NCBI GenBank assembly: GCA_963989385.1
Contig: OZ022509.1
Span: forward strand, 80,169,043 to 80,233,042
Direction of reading: 5' to 3'
Length of the DNA: 64,000 nucleotides
Source of the DNA: Ctena decussata
Lineage: Eukaryota > Mollusca > Bivalvia > Lucinida > Lucinidae
The notes below the pieces were generated by a model, which did no database searches, was not told the DNA's origin, and worked only from the letters and a program-made list of their open reading frames with translations. Shown piece by piece: positions 1-10,303 of the stretch. Made by a program: the position numbers and the translations under genes. The stretch's first letter is position 1. Every line of letters begins with the position of its first letter.

Positions 1-1700
1 ATTTTCACGAGACTTGGTACAAATGTAAAGCATCATCAGACGATGTGCAGAGAACAAGAACCATAACTCTGCCTACACTTTTTACTGAATTATGTCCCTT
101 TGTAATTTTGAGTACAGAAATCATGTCCGGTTCATACCTCTTAAACCGTTAGAGATATTTTCACGAGACTTGATACAAATGTAAAGCCTCATCAGACGAT
201 GTACAGAAAACAAGAACCATAACTCTGCCTACATTATTTACTGAAATATGCCCATTTGTAATTTTGAATCAGAAATATTGTCCGCTCTTTAACTCTGAAA
301 CGGTTAGAGATATTTTCACAGAACTTGGTACAAATGTAAAGCATCATCAGGTAATGAGCAGACAAAAAGAATCTTAACTCTGTCTACATTTTTTACTGAA
401 TTATGCCCCTTTGTAATTTAAATATAGAAATCAGGTCCACTCTGTAGCTTTAAAACCATCAATGATATTTTCATAAAACTTGTACATAATATAAAGTATC
501 ATCAGACAATGTGCAGAGAATAAGAACTGTAACTCCATCTACATTTTTGTCGCACCTGCTTTTGCAAGTTGCGATATAGGAGTTCACTTTTCCGTCCGTC
601 CGTCAGTCCGTCCGTCCGTCAGTCCGTCCGTCCGTCCACAATTACGTCCACCCTAGGGTTTGTGTCCATTATTCTCAATCTATGATACCTTCATTCATCA
701 AACCTGGTACAAAATTTCTTCTTAGAATGGTCTCGAGGAACCTTGCACTTTTTTGACCTTTGACCTACTTTATGCTCTATAATTTCGTAAAATTTTATGC
801 CAAAAATTACGTCGACCCTAGTGTTTAAGTCCATTTCTCTCTATCTATGATACCTGCAATCTTCAAACCTGGTATAAAGTCTCATCTTAGAATGATCTAG
901 AGGATTGTTGGCTTTATTTTGACCTTTGACCTATATTTTATGCTCTGCTGACTTAGTAAAAGTTTACGTAAAAAAATACGCAAACCCTAGCATACTGGTC
1001 CATTTCTCTGAATTTATGATACCTACAGTCATCAAACTTGGTAGTTTATAAACCCAGTTTGCTCAAATTCTACATAAATTCATCAGAACTAGTATACACT
1101 TTCCTCTGCCCATGGTATCCACTACTGAGAAAGCATAAGGCAGGTGCGACATACCATTCCGCGGAATTCTTGTTTACAGAATTTTTCCCCTTGCTAGTTT
1201 ACGGTCTAGAAAACGTGTTTGCTCTCTAACTTTGAAACTGTTTAAGATTTTTCACAAAACTTGGTACAAATATAAACATCATCAGACAATGTGCAGAGAA
1301 AAAGAACCATAAATACACCTTCCCTTTGTTATTGTAGGTATGGAAATCTTGTCTGCTGTATAACTTTAAAGCCTTTGAAGATATTTTTATAAAACTTGGT
1401 ACAAATATAGAGCATCATTAGATGATCTGAAGGTGTGCAGAATGCAAGAATGGTAACATCAGTTTCCTGCCTCACAGAGTTGTTGCCCATGCTTTAATCA
1501 ATCATAATTGTGTATTTTGCCCATATCTTAATGACACTGCCAGAGGCTTAATTTCAAACAACATATTTAATATGAAGGAACAACATGATAACAGAGGGCT
1601 GGTATTGTTATTTCTGGTCGGGCACATACGACTTAAATGTCATCAATAGTTTCATAAAGGCAGGACTCTTTTAGTTACCATGTTTCCAGTTAAGATGTCA
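1..1700 (+). mobile_element. Tandem-core element remnant, GGGCCCCGCC family (left end outside window)
   Basis: Positions 1-545 hold about 3.5 head-to-tail copies of a ~155-bp core; the phrase ATTTTCACGAGACTT recurs near 1 and 157, with related starts near 312 and 467. The core resumes at about 1173 after a nested element and runs into a tail near 1655-1700. The same core and tail occur in reverse complement at 23.04-24.34 kb, where both termini are visible, which identifies the family. Non-coding: no long open frame. Likely a non-autonomous Helitron-like or pearl-type element (inference). Confidence 0.65.
549..1172 (+). mobile_element. Complete 0.62-kb nested Helitron-like element, GTCGCACCTGC family
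   Basis: The left terminus GTCGCACCTGC (549-559) is matched by its exact inverse complement GCAGGTGCGAC (1140-1150). A (GTCC)n tract lies at about 593-640, followed by three diverged ~160-bp cores containing 'tgacctttgacct'. The right end has the perfect 12-bp palindrome ATTCCGCGGAAT (1156-1167) followed by CTTG and T. Flanks are 'ctacattttt' and 'tttac', which join into the surrounding 155-bp core without a clear target duplication. The layout is Helitron-like; CTTG is a one-base departure from CTRR. Confidence 0.65.
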
Positions 1701-1752
1701 GCTCAATGTATAAACAAAACAAACAGTCTAAGGTTTAAATGCTAATTCTACC

Positions 1753-2020
1753 CCGGGCGTTAGGCGCAGTCGGTAGGGCGCCTGACTTGTAAGTCAGAGG
1801 TCCTGGCTTCGATACCCGGTCCGGCCACTTACTTTCATTTCTCCTTCCGCTGATTCGAGAAATGCAGTCGTCAATTACTGGTGAATGTAAGTGCAATTAA
1901 CTGCTTAACTGCTTAGGAGGTCTAAGCCTGCGCAGGAATAGTGTGGGTAAGTTAACTGACCGTCCCGACGTGACCATAGCTGTTTACCGTGGACGTTAAA
2001 CAATAGCACAACAAAAAAAG
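1753..2020 (+). mobile_element. tRNA-derived SINE
   Basis: The head resembles a tRNA-Thr (TGT): an A-box-like TTAGGCGCAGTCGGTAG, an anticodon arm CTGAC/GTCAG around TGT, and a B-box-like GGCTTCGATACCC. Acceptor pairing is poor. An unrelated body of about 190 bp follows, ending in 'ggacgttaaacaatagcac' and an A-rich tail (about 2010-2020), so this is a retroposed SINE and not a working tRNA gene. Confidence 0.7.
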
Positions 2021-2299
2021 CTAATTCAACATAATGACTTTATTTTCTAACATATAAAATCTGGTAGATTCTAACATGTTAAATCTGGTAGATTCGAACA
2101 TATTAAATCTGGTACCGGTTGATCTGTGTGGTTCACTGAAACCCTTACCTATTTCGCATAGTTTATAAACTGTCAACTATTGATAGTCTATTTGTCTAAT
2201 CGTCATATTAACTTTCTTCCGCATGCATCGTTAGTATCTTGTGCCTTACCCTATATCCATATACACCTTAGGCTTGTTGTTCCTCCTGAATTATTTCAG

Positions 2300-2458
2300 T
2301 GCCGGGAAGGAAGGAACTCTATAATACACAAAGCAGCAATGACTCTTATAGAGGCCGACTTTCTCTCAAAAACACAAGACATGATCGACCTACTTTCTGA
2401 TCCGATGAGTTTGGTACAACGTGAAGAAACTCAGGATGCCGTAAATATGATTAACAAG
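2300..2458 (+). CDS. Candidate internal coding exon 1, alpha-helical, unknown family
   Basis: A pyrimidine-rich tract and acceptor (…cctgaattatttcag) end at 2299 and a donor AACAAG|gtattg begins at 2459. The 159 nt between are open in one frame, phase 0 at both ends, and give 53 residues starting CREGRNSIIHKAAMTLIEAD. The peptide is mixed charged/hydrophobic, predicted helical by eye, and rich in Asp, Glu, Gln and Met; no catalytic motif or signal peptide is seen. Base composition is less AT-rich and less repetitive than its surroundings. Phase 0/0 is compatible with the exons at 14983 and 42300, suggesting one plus-strand gene. Family not recognised. The open frame extends on both sides, but the flanking residues look intronic. 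Confidence 0.5.
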
Positions 2459-2554
2459 GTATTGCCACTACATGTAAACATTACACTAAAGCAATACGAA
2501 ATGCATTTAATTCTTTCTCACTTATTGTGGTATTTGTTGACGACGATGATTATT

Positions 2555-2880
2555 AGCTCACCTGAGCCTTTAGGCTCATAGGTGAGCTTATAGTATAGCC
2601 AGGCAAACCATTCTATTCTATTCAATTGTCCATTTTCTGTTGTCAACATTTTCAAACATCTTCTCCTCTGAAACCACTGGGCCGATCGAAGCCATATTTC
2701 ATATGGAGCCTAGCTAGTTTGGGAGAACAAAAGTTTGTTTGGGTTATCTGGGTCACATGACCAAGATGGCCGCCACGCCCATATATGGTAAAAACCCTTC
2801 AGAAAGCTTCTTCTCCAGAACCAAAAGGCTGATGACCTTGAAACTTGGTAATGTTACATCGGGCATGCGGGCCCATCATA
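2555..2880 (+). mobile_element. Truncated element, AGCTCACCTGA family
   Basis: It begins with the family hairpin: AGCTCACCTGAGCC, a 4-nt loop, then GGCTCATAGGTGAGCT. Next come a short leader and 'ctgaaaccactgggccgat', the core start also seen at 33.6 kb. The copy stops in 'gcgggcccatcataatt' where a second element of the same terminal family begins. No matching remainder is visible after that element, so it is a 5' fragment, not a simple host. Confidence 0.6.
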
Positions 2881-2883
2881 ATT

Positions 2884-5057
2884 AGCTCACCTGAGCCGAA
2901 GGCTCATAGGTGAGTTTATAGTATAGGCAGGCATCTGTCATCTGTTGTCCGTCCGTCGTCCGTCAATATTTTCAAATGACATCTCCTCTGAAACTACAAG
3001 GCCCATTGTTACCAAATTTCGTATATGGCATCTATAGGCAGAGGGAACCAATAATACTGTTTTTTATCCAAATCGCTTCAGAACTTTGGTTGCTATGGCA
3101 ACTTAAAGTTTCCATTGACTTGTATGGGAAAAATTGAAAATTTGCATTTTTTGCTATGTCACTGCAGATATTTTGACAAATCTTTTACACAAACGTTCCT
3201 TGAGTAGTTCTCTATCAACCATATGAAATTTATGTAGATTGCACAATTTGGCTGGTTGCCATGGCAACCGAAATGTTGAAAATAGAAAATATATTAAAAA
3301 ATCATCTCCTCAGAAACTATGCAACCAATAAAGCTCAAATTTCACAGAAAGGATTTTAGTACTAGCTTCTACAAAAGTACTGTTTTTCTTGGCAATTGCT
3401 CTAGCAGTTTGGTTGCTATGGGAACTTAAAGTTACCATTGACTTAAAATGGCAAAATAGAAAATTTGCATTTATTGCTATGTCGGTGCAGATATTTTGAC
3501 AAAACTTTCATAGAAATGTTCCTTGAGTAGTCTTTAACCAGCCTTGTTAAATTTATGCAAATTGCGCAATTTGGCTTGTTGCCATTGCAATCGAATAGTT
3601 AAAAATAGACTAATATTAAAAAATCATCTCGGCAGAAACTGTGTGGCCAATAAAGCTCAAACTTAAGAGAAAGAACTTTAGTACTAGCTCAGGGGTTGTT
3701 TGCAATCATTTTCCATTAATTCATTGACGAGTTAGAGGGTTATCATGCGAACCGAACAACCAACTAAATGTTTTGTACCACTTCAGAAACTGAGGGTGAG
3801 GTTGGGACTGTAAAATCGATTTAAGCCCCCCAGTAATTCATTACTGACCGTTCCAAGGCGGTAGTTCTGTTGTGGTTCTTTGTTGCCTGTTTTTGGTGTC
3901 AGAGTTTCTGTGATGTTTTACCTTATGTATGTTATTATTATTTTTGGTTCGGTTTGGGTTGCTGAGTGGCCACCTTTTGGGAACAAGCTGCTCACTCGGT
4001 TGGCCATATGTTCTCTGTATCTTGATTATTTGTAATCTTAGTTGTTTCCAACTATGGTTTGAGGGCTGGATTTGGATTTTGATTGTTTCAGTTCCTGGTC
4101 TTTGCATACTTTTTACTTCTATAGAGTTACAGTTTTTCATGTCAATTACTCCAGCAGTTTGGTTGCTATGGCAACTAAGAGTTTCCATTGACTTATAATG
4201 GGGAGAATGGAAATTGGCAATTTTTGCTGTCTCACTGCATTTATTTAGATTTTCTTTCTACAGAAATGTTCCTTGAATAGTCCTCGATGTTTCATATGAA
4301 TTTTCTCCAAATCGCTGAATTTGATTGGTTGCCATGGCAAAATATAGGGTAAATTTTCGAAAAAAAAAGAGAAAAAATGAAAAAATCTTCTGCTCAGAAG
4401 CCATATGGGGGATGAAGCTGATATTGTGCAAACATGTTGATGACAGAAGCCTCTACAGGAATTTTTGTTTTTTCTTCCAACCCCATTAGAACTTTGGTTG
4501 GTATGGCAACTTATAGTTTCCACTGACTTATAATGGGAAAAGTGAAGCCATGAGGAGGATGAAGCTGATACTTTGCATACATATTAATAACATTAGCCTC
4601 TACCTAAAGTATGTTTCATATTATCATTGCCCATGTGGACTGGTTACTATGGCAACTTAAAGTTCCATAGACTTACAATGGGGAAAGTGGACATTTGGTA
4701 TTTATTTCTGTGTTACTGCAGATATTTTGACAAAAGCTTTACAGAAATGTTCCTTGAGTAGTCCTCTATCAGCCATATGAATTTGGCCCAAAGACCTGAT
4801 TTTGATTGGTTGCCATTGCAACTGAAAGGCCAAATTTTCAATTTTTTCATTTTTTTTTTTTGGCCAAAGATCTTCTTCTGAGAAGCCATTAAGGGGGGAT
4901 AAAGCTTATTTTTTCCATAAATGTTTGTGATATTATCCTCTACATAAATGATTTGTTTTATTGCTGTTGAGCATGTTGTTTTGTTGCTGTGGCAATTTAG
5001 TTTTTCCGACATAACCTCAGTGCTCAGGTGAGCGATATAGGGCCATTGGTCCTCTGG
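2884..5057 (+). mobile_element. Helitron-like element, AGCTCACCTGA family, subtype with RFX-like palindrome
   Basis: The 5' hairpin AGCTCACCTGAGCCGAAGG and a GTCCGTC tract are followed by several ~300-bp cores containing 'gttgctatggcaactta' and 'cttgagtagtcctctat'. The 3' end has TCAGGTGAGC (5024-5033), the near-palindrome GGCCATTGGTCCT, then CTGG (5054-5057) and T. The terminal repeat is the inverse complement of the 5' end. It carries an X insertion at about 3691-4118. No protein gene. Confidence 0.65.
3691..4118 (+). mobile_element. X repeat, longest copy (~425 bp)
   Basis: This copy interrupts the host core between 'agtactagct' and 'tctatagag…'. Landmarks are 'gcgaaccgaacaaccaact', 'cgatttaagccccccagta', 'attactgaccgttccaag', and a 3' end 'cctggtctttgcatacttt' followed by TTACTT. 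Relatives at 5.85, 11.9, 16.4, 17.3, 17.7 and 47.7 kb share these landmarks; 3' ends of the best copies coincide while 5' ends vary, as for retroposed elements. No promoter box or coding capacity is seen. Class unknown. Confidence 0.6.
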
Positions 5058-5554
5058 TTTATCCTTGGTAATTGCGTCGGGCAACTATACACCTGCACAT
5101 AAAAGTGGAATTGTTTTACTCGCACGTATCCTTCTATAAGTTGTTCATTGTCGGGTCTGATATCTGCCTGTTTGCATTTGCCTGATAAAACCTATAATGG
5201 TTGCCTTTGGAAACAAAGAACTCATACTAGAGCGAAAATTTGAGTCTCAGTTATAATGAGACCATTCATGCAATTACAGTGCCATTTGTAATTCTGTGTA
5301 CACCTCTTAGGACCGACTAAAGTAAAGGTACCAGCATTGGCTCAGTGGGTCATAATGAAATTTTCTGGTCCTTGTGATCATTTGGCTCATTTTACCCAGT
5401 TCCGATGAAGCCGCTGCTAGGGGGTGTGAGCAGTGTTGAATATTAAATTACTGGGCATGAACAGACTCAGTTAAACTGATTCTTGTTATTTCATTCCGTT
5501 GAGTATTCCTTGGTGATGTTTTCGCTTCTAGAGGATCTACTATCAGAAATTATT

Positions 5555-8500
5555 AGCTCACCTGAGCCGAAGGCTCTCAAGGTAAGCTTGGTCCGGTGTC
5601 CGTCGTCCGTCGTCCGTCCACACTTTAAGCATTAATATCTGCTAAAGTAGCTGGCCAATCTTGATCAAATTTTATGTGTAGCATGGTTGGGGTAGGGGAT
5701 TGATTGGATATAGTTTTGAGACAGATTGGTTTAAAACAGTGGTTACCATGACAACAAAAATGTCTCATAGACTTATAATGGGGAAAATGTTGTCCGGGCC
5801 CTAGCGTCTTAATTTTCGATCGCAACTTCTTCAAACTTGCAAGTCCTCATCCTTGCTTCATCACGGTCTTTTCTTGATCTTAATTGTTGACCGTGATGAC
5901 TCTCTGATGAGTTAGGGGACCTCCATACGAACCGAACTACCAACTAATTGTGTGCACCGCAGCGGAGGGTGATGGTGAAGGTTTTGGCCCAGTAAAACCG
6001 GTTTAAACCCCCCAGTAGTTATTACTGACCGTCCCAAGGTGGTACTTTTGTTGCGGTTGCATTTGTTTTATGTTCGGTGCTGTTTAAATTATTGTGTCCT
6101 CAGTTTAATCATTCTATCATAAAAATAGAAAATAGGTAAAAATAATTGTTAAATGTTTTTCATATAATTTGCTTAGTCCGTTGTAACCCGTCTGTTGGTC
6201 TAAATTATTTAGTTCAATAAAGACAGCTGAGTTGCCATCTATTTGGGAAAGAGCTGCTGACTCGGCTTATCACTTGTAATTTATTGTTTGTTGGGATGTC
6301 TTTGTCAATCTTTCCCTTTGATGTTGGGGATAGGGTTTGGGATCTGATTCAGTCAGTTCCTGAAGTGTAGTTACTCTTTAAATTTGCAGGTATCCACGAC
6401 AGTCGAAACATCTCGGACCAGTTCGAATTTTGGCCAGGTTGAATCATTTTTTTCAGAGTTACTTGCCCTTGAGTGATACAATATTTTCCCATAGACTTAC
6501 AATGGGGAAAATGTTGTCCGGGCCCTAGCTTCTTCATTTTGATTGCAACTTCTTGTAACTTGCAGGTATTCAGGATAGCCAAAACATCTTGGACCAGTTC
6601 GAAGTTGGGCCAGGTTGGATGATATATTTCAGCCCTTGAGCGATAAAATATTTTCCCATAGACTTTGTCATTGCTCTAGTGCCTTGATTTGTGGACCAAT
6701 TTTGATTTAATTTCACACAAGTGATTAGTATGACAATATCTTGGACAAGTTCGCGCTTCAGCATTCTGGGGTCAAGGTCAAGGTCACCGTTGCTTTTTTA
6801 GATAAAATTTTATTATCGCTCTAGCACCTTCATTTTTGGACTGATTTTGATTAAAACTTCACACAATTGTTTAGTATGACAATATCATGAATACGTTTGC
6901 GTTTCATGAATAAGTTTGCGTTTCAGCGTCCTAAGGTCAAGGTCACAGTCGCCATTTTTAGAAAAAACTTGGTCATGGCTCTAGCACCTTCATTTGTGGA
7001 CCGAATTTAATTTAATTTCACACAAGTGATTGGTATGCCAATATCTTGGACAAGTTTGCGGTTCAGCGTTCTGGGGTCAAGGTCACAGTGGCTATTTTTA
7101 GAGAAATTTGTCATCCCTCTAGCCCCTTCATTTATGGTCGGATTTTGATTAAAACTTCACACAAATGTTTAGTATGACACTATCTTGAATAAGCTCCGGT
7201 TTCAGCATCCTAAGGTCAATGTCAAGGTCACAGTGGCTATTTTTAGAATAACTTTGTCATCACTCTAGCGCATTCATTTATGGACCAATTTCGATTTAAC
7301 TTCACACAAGTGATAAGTATGGAGATATCTTGGGCAAGTTTGCATTTCAACATTCTGAGTCAAGGTCAGGGTCACAGTGGCTATTTTAAGAAAAACTTTG
7401 TCATTACTCGAGCGCCTTCATTTACGGACCGATTTTGATTTAACTTCACACAAATGCTGAGTATGAACAGTATCTTGAACAAGTTCGCGTTTTAGCGTTC
7501 TAGGGTCAAGGTCACAGTTGTTATTTTTAGAAAAACTTTGTCATCGCTCTGGCAACTTCATTTATGGACGATTTTGATGTAACTTTACACAAATGTTTAG
7601 CATGACAGTACCTGTATCTTGAACACGTTTGCGACTCAGCGTTCTAAGGTCAAGGTCACAGTTGCTGTTTTTAGAAAAACTTTGTCATCGCTCTGGATAC
7701 TTCATTTATGGACAGATTACACAAATGTTTCGTATGGCAATATCTTGAACAAGTTTGTGTTTCAGTGTTCTAAGGTCAAGGTCACAGTGGCTATTTTTAG
7801 AAAACCTCTGTCATCGCTCTGGTAACATCATTTATGGACTGATTTTGATTTAACTTCACACAAATGTCTAGTATAACAGTATTTTGAACAAGTTTGCTTT
7901 TCAGCATTCTAAGGTCAAGGTCGCAGAGGCTATTTTTAGAAACACTTTGTCATCGCTCTAGCGCCTTCATTTATGGACCAATTTTCAATTAACTTCGCAC
8001 AAATGTTTAGTATGACATTATCTTTGACAAGTTCTTATTTCAACATTCTAGGGCTAAGGTCAAGGTCACAGGGGCTATTTTTACTGTCAATGCAATTATC
8101 TCACCTTCCAGGTAAGCTTATTCTGTGACAAACAGATAGGCTAAATTTTTCAATTACACCACATGTGCTGTCCGCAAAGTTTTTTTGTCTCTGATCAGCA
8201 ACGTGTAAAACTAGTTGCCATTTATGATGAAACAATATTCTCGTATAATATGTACTTGATATTGGTTTGCATAAGAATACGCAGAATTTAGAGTATAAAG
8301 ATTTAGATGTTTCCGAGGACGCCGTCAAGTACATTAACGTAGACTACTACTGACGACTCTAAGATATTTCACTATGTTGGCTGTCTACCATGTGTTCAAG
8401 TTAGGTTAAACGATATGTAAATTTTGTAGACGTTTACCACATATACAAGAAGCATTACCGTTTATCCGTGTACACTTAGAAAAATCTTGTGTTCACTCTG

Positions 8501-8898
8501 GAGGGCACTGTTTTTATCCAATTCATAAAACTTTGTCAGACTGCTTATTTGTATGAAATCTAGGGCAGTTTTGTAAGTGGGTCATGTCAGGTGAAATAGT
8601 AGGTCACTAAATCAGCTATGAGAAAACCCTTGAGTACACTCTAGAGGGCACAGTTTCATCCAATCTTTGTTCAGAATGTTTATTTCTATGTAATTTAGAA
8701 CAAGGTGCTCTAGTGACCTCCTTTATTAACCAGTTTTGTTACCAGTATAACTTCACAGCGATACTGGATTTGTATGATGTCAAAATCTGCACTCTTCTAA
8801 AACCACTGGTTTAAGGTTTGTAACAAATGAGTGAAGTAACAAAATGTGTCTGTTGACAGTATGATCTCAGGTGAGCTACAGGAGCATTGGTCCTCTTG
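5555..8898 (+). mobile_element. Helitron-like element, AGCTCACCTGA family, ~147-bp core subtype
   Basis: The 5' AGCTCACCTGAGCCGAAGG hairpin and GTCCGTCGTCC tract lie at 5555-5620. About nine cores of ~145-150 bp follow between 6.65 and 8.08 kb, each with 'acttcacacaaatg', 'aaggtcaaggtcaca' and 'tttttagaaaaactttgtc'. The 3' end has TCAGGTGAGCT (8867-8877), the imperfect hairpin AGGAGCATTGGTCCT, then CTTG and T. It contains an X copy at 5.85-6.38 kb. Short open frames here come from the repeats and do not look coding. Confidence 0.6.
5845..6375 (+). mobile_element. X repeat copy inside the 5555-8898 element
   Basis: It shares with the 3691 copy 'cgaaccgaactaccaacta', 'ggtttaaaccccccagtag' and 'ttattactgaccgtcccaag', and a 3' part with 'gatctgattcagtcagttc'. 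Host core sequence ('caacttcttcaaacttgca' on the left and 'aaatttgcaggtatcca' on the right) resumes around it. Boundaries are approximate. Confidence 0.5.
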
Positions 8899-8899
8899 T

Positions 8900-9573
8900 T
8901 TTACATACTCTGAAGCTTGTGTTGTGCCGTGTGCAGATTATTAGTTTTTTTTTGGTCCTTTGTGATCATTTGGGTTCATTCTTAGTCAGTTTGACAACGA
9001 AGGTTTCACCAAAGCCGTTGCTCTGGACTTTGGATTATAGGCATTTTTGTTGCAACATTTCACTTGTGTACATGAACAGACCCATTTAAATCGAGCCTTC
9101 CTTTTATGCTGCTTTGATGTGTTCCTTGATTCCGGAGAATCTTGCTTCTTTTTTTTTCACGGCGGCGAAACGGAACTTTCTACTTGCAAGAATAATAATG
9201 AAAAAAAAATTCTATAATCATGGTTAAATTTTGAGACAACGAACACCTAAAAGAACTAAACTATGAGGTTCAACCTACCAGCGTGCAACTAAACTCTGAT
9301 GTCCGAGCTGCCAGCATGACACTAAACTCTTTGGTCCAACCTGCCGGCGTGCAACTAAAGAGGGCAGTAACGTTGCCACTTGTGATTGGGTGGATCACTA
9401 TGCATGAAGTCTGTAGCATTGTATTTGTTTTGTTCTGTTATAACGAGAGATTATTGTCCTATATCTATCAGAAAAATAATGCCAACCTAAATAGTATTTT
9501 GACATATACATTTAACGTCCATAAAAACCAAGTTCCGGCAGACCGTGTTTAAGAGGAGATTGTAGTTACGTAC
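8900..9573. other. No gene seen; contains a 33-bp triplicate at 9253-9360
   Basis: The stretch is AT-rich and without a recognisable gene. At 9253-9360 about three copies of a 33-bp unit occur, with CCAGCGTG at 9278, CCAGCATG at 9311 and CCGGCGTG at 9344. The 33-bp spacing keeps one reading frame open, but no splice context supports coding. Confidence 0.4.
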
Positions 9574-9765
9574 TGATTTGTATCCAAGTCCTGGATGGAG
9601 TTTGTGAAGCCGGTAGCCTTTTGTTCGAAGCTTCGGTATTAGCTTTAATGGCGAGTATTACAGTCAGCAACATGACTAGAAACGATAGCAAACCGACCGA
9701 GCTGTAATATATAAATCCCGTAAGGTGTAGTACGGAAAATATCTCAATACTGCCCCTCGCGCCAC
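9574..9765 (-). CDS. Candidate internal exon with a transmembrane segment, minus strand
   Basis: On the minus strand an acceptor (acttgtatttcag) precedes 9765 and a donor CAAATCA|gtacgt follows 9574. The 192 nt are open, entering and leaving in phase 1 (symmetrical). The peptide has a short extracellular-like stretch, a hydrophobic span of about 20 residues (SSVGLLSFLVMLLTVILAIK), then a polar Lys/Arg/Ser/Thr-rich tail typical of a juxtamembrane cytoplasmic segment. The region is richer in CpG than its surroundings. Phase 1-1 exons carrying the membrane span are common in metazoan single-pass receptors (family knowledge). No partner exons were found on this strand, so the gene is unidentified. 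Confidence 0.4.
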
Positions 9766-9789
9766 CTGAAATACAAGTTGATTTTCTAA

Positions 9790-10285
9790 ATGTTACGAGC
9801 ATGTTCTGAATTTTTACTAGATGCAGTTAATCACTCAAATATCTGTAATACCTGTCTATGGAAAAAAATAACTCAGATGACAGATTTTTCAAGAAACAAG
9901 GCTCAGTTATATATTCTAAGTCTATACCTTTGTCTTGGGTGTTTTCTTTTCAGATCTTTCCATGGTGTATAAATGTTGTGCATAGGTACAGGCGCCTCAG
10001 ACCAGACACACAATATTTTTTCTCAGGACAATCTTTAGGTGTATTGTCAAAGTATGCTAGGCTAAAGTTCTAACCGACCACTTAGTTTTTAGCATTTTTC
10101 TTCAATGCTATTCGCAATCTCACAATTCAGTTTACAGTCATAAATAGGCGAATATGGCGGTAAACCATACCACTAAAATGTTAAGCATTATGCAGTGCAG
10201 TATATCCAGGAGTCACAGATGAATACGGGTACCCCCATTTTCAAAATTAACGAGAATTTGCATTGGGTGGTGGAGTAAGTTATAA
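9790..10285. other. No feature recognised
   Basis: AT-rich DNA between the candidate membrane exon and the LINE. Only short unremarkable open frames are present and no repeat was matched. Confidence 0.4.
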
Positions 10286-10303
10286 CGTTTTCTCTTTGAA
10301 TTA

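Noticed and set aside
1753..1828. Functional tRNA-Thr gene
   Set aside because: The acceptor stem does not pair well, the boxes are imperfect and a SINE body with A-rich tail is attached.
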